A stretch of 9,688 bases of DNA, taken from positions 1-9,688 of the forward strand of contig JBPYCQ010000032.1 of NCBI GenBank assembly GCA_051846895.1. The letters are read 5' to 3'. The notes under the pieces were generated by a model. It saw only the letters and a program-made list of their open reading frames with translations. It was not told where the DNA came from and made no database searches. This stretch comes from CALKAL01 sp051846895. GTDB taxonomy: Bacteria; Bacillota; Bacilli; Bacillales; Alkalibacillaceae. Below are positions 1 through 4,713 of this stretch, piece by piece. A program made the position numbers and the translations under genes. The stretch's first letter is position 1; each line of letters opens with the position of its first letter.

Positions 1-660
1 GTGTGGATGTTTTAACGATATTCGTTTGCCATGTTCTATCCAACCTTCATAAATTAACGCGTGACGAACTTCATGATGTTTTCGCCGTTCAGTCCCACGA
101 ACATATACACCATCAGCCTCCACGTATAAAAAGTTGACTTCTTTACCTTCAGGTAATGAATCTGATTCCTCTAATTCAATGACTTGATCGTGGTCTGCTT
201 GTTTTTGTGCTTCACCCACACGTCGTACAATCGATCCAACGGTTTGATGACTAATGTGTACGGCACTCCATTCTTTTAACACACGTGCTACTTCCCTATA
301 CGTACTTTCACTTGCCATTTCAGCTATTTTCACTTCTACCAATGGACTATAACGTTGATACTTTCTAAATCCCAACCATTCATCCAATGGATAATGCGGT
401 TGCCCGTGTTCATCTCCCATTAATGTACGTTGAAAGCGAACTGACCCAAACATAAACTGCATCGTTTTCCAGTCTGTCCGTTTAACTGTCCATTCTTCTT
501 GTTGTCTTCGCTTTTTGATGACTTGATCAATTTGATTAAACGCTTCGCCAACACACGTTTCAAAAACTTCAAACATGTATTGATGTACACGTTCCTCAAA
601 TTCAATTAAATTATTTGTTTCCTTTATTATTTCGTGAATTCTTGATATAATTTGTTTCAT
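1..660 (-). CDS. ISLre2/UPF0236-family transposase, N-terminal part (runs off window)
   Basis: The minus-strand frame is open for exactly 220 codons from ATG at 660 to the window edge, so this is a 3'-truncated view of a longer protein. It begins MKQIISRIHEII and contains GSVRFQRTLM, then YQRYSPLVEVKIAEMA and HISHQTVGSIVRRVGEA, and then VNFLYVEADGVYVRG. That order of blocks is what I associate with the UPF0236/ISLre2 transposases of Firmicutes. The Asp in YVEADGVYV is the likely first catalytic Asp of the DDE-type active site (family knowledge, not shown here). The start is supported by a purine-rich AGAAAGAGG about 8 nt upstream. That site sits inside an inverted repeat that ends directly at the ATG. 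The other catalytic residues and the far IS end lie outside the window. Confidence 0.85.
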   Translation of the reverse strand, partial: MKQIISRIHEIIKETNNLIEFEERVHQYMFEVFETCVGEAFNQIDQVIKKRRQQEEWTVKRTDWKTMQFMFGSVRFQRTLMGDEHGQPHYPLDEWLGFRKYQRYSPLVEVKIAEMASESTYREVARVLKEWSAVHISHQTVGSIVRRVGEAQKQADHDQVIELEESDSLPEGKEVNFLYVEADGVYVRGTERRKHHEVRHALIYEGWIEHGKRISLKHPH

Positions 661-723
661 GAGAAGGCCTCTTTCTATATGTATTTGCCGTCGAAGCATA
701 CATATATGATAGAGTGCCTTCTC
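661..723 (-). promoter_or_regulatory. Hairpin covering the ribosome binding site of the ISLre2 transposase
   Basis: GAGAAGGC (661-668) and GCCTTCTC (716-723) are perfect complements, with ATATGTAT (677-684) and ATACATAT (698-705) pairing inside. On the minus-strand transcript the inner arm ends immediately before the ATG at 660, and the AGAAAGAGG binding site lies in the fold. On the plus strand the hairpin is followed by TTTTTTT (724-730), so it could also terminate plus-strand transcription. Translational masking of transposase in read-through transcripts is known for other IS families; here it is inferred. Confidence 0.5.
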
Positions 724-793
724 TTTTTTTACTAGTTAATTTTTGGTAATTTAACCTCGAGAACTATTTTACACTTACTATCTCTATGTCTAT

Positions 794-822
794 TTGACAT
801 TTATGGGTTTCCTTTATATATT
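794..822 (+). promoter_or_regulatory. Strong sigma-A-like promoter pointing away from the transposase
   Basis: TTGACA at 794-799 and TATATT at 817-822 are separated by 17 bp. The -35 box is perfect and the -10 box matches 5 of 6. Transcription would start near 829-831, at the edge of the hairpin at 831-849. There is no downstream reading frame of note before the terminator at 908-960. Confidence 0.5.
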
Positions 823-828
823 GTATTT

Positions 829-960
829 AGGAGATGCCCGTTGCATCTCAACGAGTATCTCTCCTTTTATAGTGATTTTGGTGTTTGAGCGAAAATTTCG
901 TTCGGTTGAATAGCTCTAGTTAGAGGGTTCTCCTCCTCTTTCTAGGGCTATTCTCTTTTT
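829..960 (+). ncRNA. Candidate ~130-nt structured RNA at the ISLre2 end
   Basis: If the promoter at 794-822 is used, the transcript starts with GAGATGC-CCGTT-GCATCTC (831-849, perfect 7-bp stem). It then has an AT-rich middle and a small CGAAA/TTTCG stem (890-900), and ends in the hairpin GAATAGCTCTAG/CTAGGGCTATTC (908-953) followed by TCTTTTT. Promoter, 5' hairpin and intrinsic terminator with no reading frame form a small-RNA layout. Nothing here identifies a known RNA family. It may be IS-encoded (an antisense or guide-like RNA), or the promoter may be fortuitous. Confidence 0.3.
908..960 (+). terminator. Intrinsic terminator-like hairpin
   Basis: GAATAGCTCTAG (908-919) pairs with CTAGGGCTATTC (942-953) with one mismatch, and TAGAGGG/CCTCTTT-type inner bases add further pairing. 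TCTTTTT follows on the plus strand at 954-960. It could end the candidate RNA from the promoter at 794-822. Confidence 0.5.
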
Positions 961-966
961 GATTAA

Positions 967-1006
967 AAAAAGGTAAACAGATTCTAAATGATCTGTTTAC
1001 CTTTTT
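967..1006. terminator. Bidirectional intrinsic terminator
   Basis: AAAAAGGTAAACAGAT (967-982) and ATCTGTTTACCTTTTT (991-1006) are perfect complements around an 8-nt loop. The A tract on one side and T tract on the other make it usable on both strands. The gene it originally served is not visible in the window. Confidence 0.75.
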
Positions 1007-1019
1007 AGACATTACTTAT

Positions 1020-1050
1020 CCCCCTTACTAAATTAGAGAAAGGGGGTTTT
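1020..1050 (+). terminator. Second plus-strand terminator-like hairpin
   Basis: CCCCCTT (1020-1026) pairs with AAGGGGG (1040-1046) around a 13-nt loop and is followed by TTTT. With the neighbouring hairpins it insulates the lipoprotein gene from transcription coming from the left. Confidence 0.5.
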
Positions 1051-1113
1051 CAAATTTTATAGAACTATTATCTTAGTTAAAAAAGACCATTTTTAGGAAA
1101 ATTTCATATTTTC

Positions 1114-1143
1114 TTTAAATGTCATCTTTCTTTATGCTATATT
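1114..1143 (+). promoter_or_regulatory. Probable promoter of the lipoprotein gene (extended -10)
   Basis: TGCTATATT at 1135-1143 is an extended -10 (TGn plus TATATT). A weak -35 TTTAAA lies at 1114-1119 with an 18-bp spacer. It would give a leader of about 20 nt before the GAGGTGAT binding site of the gene at 1173. Confidence 0.5.
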
Positions 1144-1172
1144 TTAAGTGATAATAGAAATGAGGTGATTAA

Positions 1173-1715
1173 ATGAGAGTATTGATTGTTGTAGCTACAT
1201 TATTTTTAATTGCGGGATGTAGTGATTCAGAAAGTACAAATGTTAATAATGACTTAAATAAACAAGACGCGGAAACTTCTAGAAGTTCTGAAGAAAATGA
1301 CTTAAATAATGTAGATGGACCATTAAATGATGAGCTTCAATATGAACACTTAGTACAATATGGTGGGGTTCTTAACGCAAGAACGTCACAGTTCCTATAT
1401 CACTTGCAACAAAATAATCTTGAAAGAATGCAGGAATTTTTACATGAAGAGTTGTCTTTGGTAGAAGAAGAGGGGGACATAATTTTAAAGTCTTCCGATA
1501 AAGAAGTTCCGTTATCTTTTTCAGATGAAAGTCTGGAATGGTGGTTTATTGAAGGAATTACTTTTTATGATAACGGAAATCAAGCAAGTGTCACAGTAAG
1601 GCCGTTTTCAATTGATTTGGCAGGTGAACCAGTTCAAGAATCTCGAGTTTTTTTCGTTAATATTGTTAAGGGTTCGGACATTTTTGATTGGATAATTAAT
1701 TATATAGAAAGATGA
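1173..1715 (+). CDS. Small secreted lipoprotein of unknown function
   Basis: This 180-aa protein begins with a short signal peptide (residues 1-15: one Arg, then a hydrophobic core VLIVVATLFLIAG). It ends in a lipobox LIAGC with Cys16 as the lipid-modified residue, followed by SDSES, so it should be anchored on the outer face of the cell membrane. Residues 17-55 are a low-complexity Asn/Asp/Ser/Glu linker. Residues about 56-180 form a compact acidic domain with EEEGDIILKSSDKEVPLSFS and VRVFFVNI-like beta strands. The latter part resembles small extracytoplasmic folds in general outline, but I do not recognise the family. The start is backed by GAGGTGAT 5-6 nt upstream and a plausible promoter. 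The stop codon lies inside the terminator hairpin shared with the convergent amidase gene. Confidence 0.85.
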   Translation: MRVLIVVATLFLIAGCSDSESTNVNNDLNKQDAETSRSSEENDLNNVDGPLNDELQYEHLVQYGGVLNARTSQFLYHLQQNNLERMQEFLHEELSLVEEEGDIILKSSDKEVPLSFSDESLEWWFIEGITFYDNGNQASVTVRPFSIDLAGEPVQESRVFFVNIVKGSDIFDWIINYIER

Positions 1716-1743
1716 CGGCATATTATTTGCCGTCATCTTTTTT
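1708..1743. terminator. Bidirectional terminator between convergent genes
   Basis: GATGACGGCA (1711-1720) pairs perfectly with TGCCGTCATC (1728-1737) around a 7-nt loop, with AAA before and TTTTTT after. It overlaps the lipoprotein stop codon and lies 9 nt beyond the amidase stop, so it serves both genes. Confidence 0.85.
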
Positions 1744-1751
1744 GTAGTCCT

Positions 1752-2300
1752 TTATCCAGTAATTGGACCGGGACCATACAAACGATCATGAACTTCTGAA
1801 CGTATAGTACTAATTTGGTTGATAATGTTAGTACCAGGACAAGCTGTGCTATCGAGAGCTTGGTGATAAGTGATTTTGCTTGGGCTTAAGTTATACTTAT
1901 AACATAGCCAGGCAAGGAGTCTTACTAAAGCGTTTCGTTGCGTACCTGTAAATGTTCTGGATCTATAATCACCGTGTACAACTACACCTAAAGTATCATG
2001 ATTACGTCCAGCTCCACCTACATGTGCTCCCATTAGATGTTCTAGTCGCCCTTCAAGAATTCCCCCGTTTTTACCGATGCCATAGTGATATCCCATATCA
2101 CACCAACCATTATCAAGTTGGTGAAGGTTTTGGATATACTTCTGTTGTTGTATCTCTGTACGATTATCAACAGAATTATTAGATGTGGCACAGTGATGAA
2201 TCACTAAATTATTTATAGTGCTTAACCTTGTACTACAAGAATGACTACTTGCACCCCATCCGCTACGAGAAACCATGCTTGGTTTTGATTGATAGTTCAT
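1752..2300 (-). CDS. N-acetylmuramoyl-L-alanine amidase, PGRP/T7-lysozyme type (Amidase_2 fold)
   Basis: This 182-aa protein should cut the amide bond between muramic acid and L-alanine in peptidoglycan. The zinc site is readable: His35 or His36 in NLVIHHCATS, His146 in ITYHQALDSTACPG, and Cys154 exactly 8 residues later, the spacing of the T7 lysozyme family. Tyr71 in DMGYHYGIG matches the catalytic-site Tyr, and AHVGGAGRNHDTLGVVVHGDY is the family's AHxxGxN...GDF block. The usual HRD before the Cys motif is HQA here. There is no signal peptide, and an N-terminal SRSGWGA precedes the fold as in bacterial and phage PGRP-type enzymes. That suggests a lytic enzyme released by a holin or lysis, or a sporulation enzyme. 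The start has a strong AGGGGAGGG site 6-7 nt upstream. Confidence 0.9.
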   Translation of the reverse strand: MNYQSKPSMVSRSGWGASSHSCSTRLSTINNLVIHHCATSNNSVDNRTEIQQQKYIQNLHQLDNGWCDMGYHYGIGKNGGILEGRLEHLMGAHVGGAGRNHDTLGVVVHGDYRSRTFTGTQRNALVRLLAWLCYKYNLSPSKITYHQALDSTACPGTNIINQISTIRSEVHDRLYGPGPITG

Positions 2301-2384
2301 ATTATTCCCTCCCCTCTATCCTTTACTAAATAAAGAGAGGTGATAAAACGATTAATCAACCTATAACATGTAAATGTTAATCTA

Positions 2385-2518
2385 TTTTTTCTTCGACTTT
2401 CTAAAAGAGGTACTTCCGCTTCACCAAATTCGGGTTATCGGAAATTAGTGTGGAAACCTATATCAAAAAATAAAGTTATATTACGATAATCAATGTAATA
2501 TAGTCGAAGTTGAAAAAA
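2385..2518. repeat. Nested inverted repeats in the 2301-2532 intergenic region
   Basis: CTTCGACT at 2391-2398 preceded by T6 mirrors AGTCGAAG at 2502-2509, which is followed after two bases by GA7, so the outer arms bracket about 130 bp. Just inside, TATATTAC (2477-2484) and GTAATATA (2495-2502) are perfect complements around 10 nt, right where a promoter for the gene at 2533 should lie. This could be an operator or leader structure. No clear -35/-10 pair is visible and no gene lies in the gap. Confidence 0.3.
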
Positions 2519-2532
2519 AGGAATGATGACGA

Positions 2533-2778
2533 ATGAGTTTAATTCAAAAAACAAAGGCTCTTTTAGGATTTAAAGAGTATTTAGTAGAAATTAGATGGGA
2601 TAATGGCGAAAAAGAAATTGTACCCACGAAAGCATGGGGTCCGATGAACGCAATAAGGAAAGTGGAAAAAACGAAAGATGTTGCTAATAAAGCTGACATG
2701 ACAATACTCAATCATTCAAGATATAGTAAAGTGAGATACATTAAAGACGAAAGTTTAGGAATTGCCAGGAAAAAATAA
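2533..2778 (+). CDS. Small basic protein of unknown function
   Basis: This 81-aa protein starts MSLIQKTKALLGFKEYLVEIRW. The first part looks like a short helix followed by beta strands (KEYLVEIRWDNGEKEIVPTKAWGP). A Lys-rich helix (MNAIRKVEKTKDVANKA) and a strand, YSKVRYIKDE, follow. It has no signal peptide, membrane segment or cysteine. I do not recognise the family. AAGGA lies about 10 nt before the ATG, a usable if long spacing. An ATG at 2522 is out of frame. It is convergent with the membrane peptide gene at 2790-2930 and reads away from the amidase. Composition and codon use look like a real gene, and a small DNA- or RNA-associated role is possible but unsupported. Confidence 0.6.
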   Translation: MSLIQKTKALLGFKEYLVEIRWDNGEKEIVPTKAWGPMNAIRKVEKTKDVANKADMTILNHSRYSKVRYIKDESLGIARKK

Positions 2779-2782
2779 TAGA

Positions 2783-2802
2783 GGAATGATTAAGGGTATT
2801 CC
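2783..2802. terminator. Weak hairpin between two convergent small genes
   Basis: GGAAT (2783-2787) pairs with ATTCC (2798-2802) around 10 nt, with A6 upstream on the plus strand that reads as a T-rich tract on the minus strand. The stem is only 5 bp, so termination is uncertain. Confidence 0.25.
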
Positions 2803-2930
2803 ACACGATAATCCGAATACTCAAAAATATTAAATATGCTTTCTGCGACCGTTGAATGTTCAACCCATATATTGACAACGAAAACAATAATAATACCACC
2901 AATTAAATAAACTAGATTTAACTTTTTCAA
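2790..2930 (-). CDS. 46-aa single-pass membrane peptide, TTG start
   Basis: From the TTG at 2930 the protein is MKKLNLVYLIGGIIIVF followed by VVNIWVEHSTVAES and a Tyr/Asp-rich tail ending in YRVEYP. Lys2-Lys3 then a hydrophobic stretch (residues about 5-23) make one membrane segment with the N-terminus inside and a short tail outside. The TTG is chosen because GGAGGTG lies 7-8 nt upstream and a perfect extended -10 (TGATATAAT) sits further upstream. A longer reading from 3014 would run through the terminator and the IS border. Before the IS1182 insertion this gene lay about 65 bp downstream of the nuclease gene's terminator on the same strand. No family is recognised; a holin-like, toxin-like or membrane-anchor peptide would fit the size, but nothing decides between them. 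Confidence 0.55.
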   Translation of the reverse strand: MKKLNLVYLIGGIIIVFVVNIWVEHSTVAESIFNIFEYSDYRVEYP

Positions 2931-2952
2931 AATCACACCTCCACTGAGCAAA

Positions 2953-2961
2953 ATTATATCA
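2953..2961 (-). promoter_or_regulatory. Extended -10 promoter of the 46-aa membrane peptide
   Basis: On the minus strand the sequence reads TGATATAAT, a perfect extended -10. No clear -35 is present; that position falls in the terminator hairpin at 2973-2996. Transcription would start near 2946, leaving a short leader with GGAGGTG before the TTG start. Confidence 0.55.
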
Positions 2962-2972
2962 TTTTTTAAAAA

Positions 2973-2996
2973 AACAGAGGGAAAATACCCTCTGTT
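2973..2996. repeat. Left copy of the 24-bp target duplication; also a terminator hairpin
   Basis: Arms AACAGAGGG and CCCTCTGTT surround the loop AAAATA. The identical 24 bp, with the loop in the same orientation, recurs at 4689-4712, so it is a direct repeat flanking the IS. This copy keeps the A tract on its left (T tract on the minus strand), so it is the half that still looks like a working minus-strand terminator. Confidence 0.85.
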
Positions 2997-4423
2997 CAGA
3001 CTGTAGACAAACATCTCATAAATTTTATATTTATGAGATGTTTGATTCTTTTTATAGGTAAAAAGGGTTTGGAAGCCTCAGGCTTCCATGTCCAATTTGC
3101 CAGTTTCTTTAAATTCATGGCAGCAAAAAGAAGCATCGCATGCGCTGAAACTTTTTCCTTACCTCGATAACGTGTCCAACGCATTCCATGCTTTTCTTTC
3201 GCATCTGCAAATACTCTTTCAATTGTTTCTTTTCTCTTGGCGTAAATTTCTCGATTTATTTCTGTGTGCCTTAAGTGTTCAGCTTCTTCTAAGTGTTCTT
3301 CCCATATATGTCGGTGAATGGATTTCTGATAGTTACTACTTTCTGTACAAACTGATAACAATGGGCAATTCACACAAATTGAAGGATTTGAAACATACTG
3401 TTTATAACCATCACGGTTTGTGAGTTTATAATTCAGGATTTGTCCTTCGGGACAAATATAACAATCATGATACTCGTCATAGACGTACTCGTGTTTTCTT
3501 AAAAAGCCTTTTTTGGTAAGTGGTCTTTTATACGGCATAACAGGTCGTACATTCTCGTCATATAAAAACTTAGCAATAGGCGCAGTTTTATATCCAGCAT
3601 CTACAGCCACAACATTTGGTTTACTTACTTTATTTTTTATTTGATTAAATAAAGGTTCTAAAACTTGACTATCATGTACGTTTCCCGGTGTTACTAAACT
3701 GCCTAACACAAAACCGTTTTTATCGCATGCCGTATGAAAAGAGTAAGCAAACATGTGCTCGCGTTCACTCTTTGCATAATAACCACTTTCCGGGTCAGTG
3801 GTACTTTCTTTTACTTCTTTAGTTTGATCTTCAGATTTACTTTTTTTTAGCGGTTTCTTTCCATGTTTAATACGATCAACATTTACTTCTTCTTCTAATT
3901 TGTTTTGATAACTTCTGGTCTCAACTCTAACGGTTTTCTTTATGTATTTCTTTTTATTCGCATTTGCCTTTACAGGCGTTGAATCGATAAAGGCGACATC
4001 TGGGTCGACTAGTCCCTTTTGCATCGCTTCTTTTAAGATACGGTAAAAGATTTGTTCAAAAATATCGGTATCTCTAAAACGGCGTTCATAGTTCTTACTG
4101 AATGTAGAAAAGTGAGGAATGTCCTTACTAAGTGGATACCCAATAAACCAACGATAAGCTACATTTGTTTTAATCTCTTCTATCGTTTGTCTCATTGAAC
4201 GAATGCCAAAAAGATATTGAATAAAAACCATCTTAAAAAGAACCACTGGATCAACACTAGGTCTTCCATTATTCGAAGAATATTTATCCTCAACCAATTC
4301 GTAAATAAAATCAAAATCTATTGCTTCTTCAACTTTTCTTACTAAATGGTCGCGAGGCACTAAGTCTTCTAGGGAGATAAATTCTATTTGGTCGCGACCC
4401 ATTTTATCGTGTTTAGATAACAT
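2996..4423 (-). CDS. IS1182-family DDE transposase, full length
   Basis: This 475-aa transposase cuts and joins the IS ends. The N-terminal domain (about 1-130) has the family's typical FISLEDLVPRDHLVRKV, GRPSVDPVVLFKM and YRWFIGYPL blocks. The catalytic triad reads Asp147 in FIDSTPVKANA, Asp275 in VVAVDAGYKT and Glu402 in KETIERVFADAKEKHG. Between the second Asp and the Glu is a cysteine cluster (CYIC at 321-324, CVNC at 350-353, Cys359), a likely zinc knuckle. A charged linker (about 160-210) separates the first Asp from HMFAYSFHTACD. The start has TTGGAG 7-8 nt before the ATG. The frame is intact, so the element may be active. The TGA stop straddles the IS border: its last base may come from the target site. 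Confidence 0.93.
   Translation of the reverse strand: MLSKHDKMGRDQIEFISLEDLVPRDHLVRKVEEAIDFDFIYELVEDKYSSNNGRPSVDPVVLFKMVFIQYLFGIRSMRQTIEEIKTNVAYRWFIGYPLSKDIPHFSTFSKNYERRFRDTDIFEQIFYRILKEAMQKGLVDPDVAFIDSTPVKANANKKKYIKKTVRVETRSYQNKLEEEVNVDRIKHGKKPLKKSKSEDQTKEVKESTTDPESGYYAKSEREHMFAYSFHTACDKNGFVLGSLVTPGNVHDSQVLEPLFNQIKNKVSKPNVVAVDAGYKTAPIAKFLYDENVRPVMPYKRPLTKKGFLRKHEYVYDEYHDCYICPEGQILNYKLTNRDGYKQYVSNPSICVNCPLLSVCTESSNYQKSIHRHIWEEHLEEAEHLRHTEINREIYAKRKETIERVFADAKEKHGMRWTRYRGKEKVSAHAMLLFAAMNLKKLANWTWKPEASKPFLPIKRIKHLINIKFMRCLSTV
3009..3043 (+). terminator. Hairpin inside the 3' end of the transposase gene
   Basis: AAACATCTCATAAA (3009-3022) and TTTATGAGATGTTT (3030-3043) are perfect complements around 7 nt, followed on the plus strand by GATTCTTTTTATAG. 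It lies within the last codons of the transposase. It could stop plus-strand read-through entering the IS from outside, or be part of the end structure recognised by the transposase. Confidence 0.4.
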
Positions 4424-4457
4424 GAAATCACTCCAATTGTATTAATTAAATTGTGGG

Positions 4458-4593
4458 TGATTTTGAAGCGTGTAAGGCGACGACTCCTGCGGGAACAGCA
4501 CGAGGTGAAGACCCCGCAGCGAACACGCTAGTGGTAGCGAGGAGGCTGAGGCCGTGCCCGCGGAAAGCGTTCGCCTGGAACACTTCAAAATCA
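4458..4593 (+). repeat. GC-rich ~136-bp structured repeat, copy 1 (inside IS1182)
   Basis: The outer arms TGATTTTGAAG (4458-4468) and CTTCAAAATCA (4583-4593) are perfect complements and enclose a core far richer in G+C than its surroundings. Shared core words with copy 2 (7289-7417, opposite strand) are GACTCCTGCGGGAA, then AGACCCCGCA, then GAGGAG. In this copy CTGCGGG can pair with CCCCGCA inside the core. I recall repeats of this kind as abundant in Bacillaceae genomes, where they give rise to spurious reading frames; no name is claimed. It lies between the IS right end and the transposase start, antisense to the gene, and lengthens its leader. Confidence 0.7.
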
Positions 4594-4645
4594 ATGATGT
4601 ATGTATCTTCTAAAGATTTTTCTATAATGTTTATTCTACAAAAAA

Positions 4646-4687
4646 AGCTTGTTGACCTTCCTCAAATGGGAACTTTGTCAACAAGCT
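4646..4687. repeat. Subterminal hairpin at the right end of IS1182
   Basis: AGCTTGTTGAC (4646-4656) and GTCAACAAGCT (4677-4687) are perfect complements around a 20-nt loop that itself holds TTCC and GGAA. The outer arm is the terminal inverted repeat, so the end carries two copies of the likely transposase-binding sequence facing each other. Confidence 0.65.
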
Positions 4688-4688
4688 G

Positions 4689-4712
4689 AACAGAGGGAAA
4701 ATACCCTCTGTT
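4689..4712. repeat. Right copy of the 24-bp target duplication, a terminator without its U tract
   Basis: It is identical to 2973-2996 in sequence and orientation. It starts one base beyond the nuclease stop codon, so it is the original position of that gene's terminator hairpin. On the minus strand the hairpin is now followed by CAGCTTGTTG from the IS instead of a T run, so termination here should be weakened. On the plus strand it is still followed by TTTT. Confidence 0.85.
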
Positions 4713-4713
4713 T

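Larger units (their letters stand above)
661..1172. other. Gene-free 512-bp stretch upstream of the ISLre2 transposase
   Basis: No convincing protein gene lies here on either strand. It holds the start hairpin of the transposase, a near-consensus plus-strand promoter at 794-822, a short perfect hairpin at 831-849, a larger hairpin with T tract at 908-960, a bidirectional terminator at 967-1006, a C5/G5 terminator at 1020-1050 and the lipoprotein promoter near 1114-1143. The right end of the ISLre2 element must lie somewhere in the left half of this stretch. Without the other end it cannot be placed; 890 (after a 15-mer found again near 8780) and about 953 are the two candidates. Confidence 0.6.
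2997..4688 (-). mobile_element. Complete IS1182-family insertion sequence, 1692 bp
   Basis: The ends are related inverted repeats: CAGACTGTAGACAAA reading in from 2997 and CAGCTTGTTGACAAA reading in from 4688 on the other strand (11 of 15 alike). The element holds one full-length DDE transposase on the minus strand, a C-terminal hairpin at the left end, a subterminal hairpin at the right end and a GC-rich repeat upstream of the gene. It is flanked by a 24-bp direct repeat at 2973-2996 and 4689-4712. Because the repeat starts AA and ends TT, the exact border is ambiguous by two bases: TTCAG...CTGAA with a 20-bp duplication is equally possible. Removing one repeat copy and the IS restores a perfect bidirectional terminator. 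Confidence 0.85.

Noticed and set aside
420..605. Minus-strand 61-codon frame rich in Lys and Arg
   Set aside because: It overlaps the ISLre2 transposase in another frame; the transposase frame is open over the whole 660 bases and has the family motifs.
732..800. Minus-strand 22-codon frame MSNRHRDSKCKIVLEV... with AAAGGA upstream
   Set aside because: It is too short, lies across the plus-strand promoter and has no supporting family; kept only as a possible leader peptide.
2790..3014. Long version of the 46-aa peptide starting at 3014
   Set aside because: It would read through the terminator hairpin and the IS border; the promoter and binding site fit the TTG at 2930.
4453..4689. Plus-strand open frame starting MGDFEACKATTPAGTARGE
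   Set aside because: It is a translation of the GC-rich repeat and the IS end; the second repeat copy does not conserve the frame.
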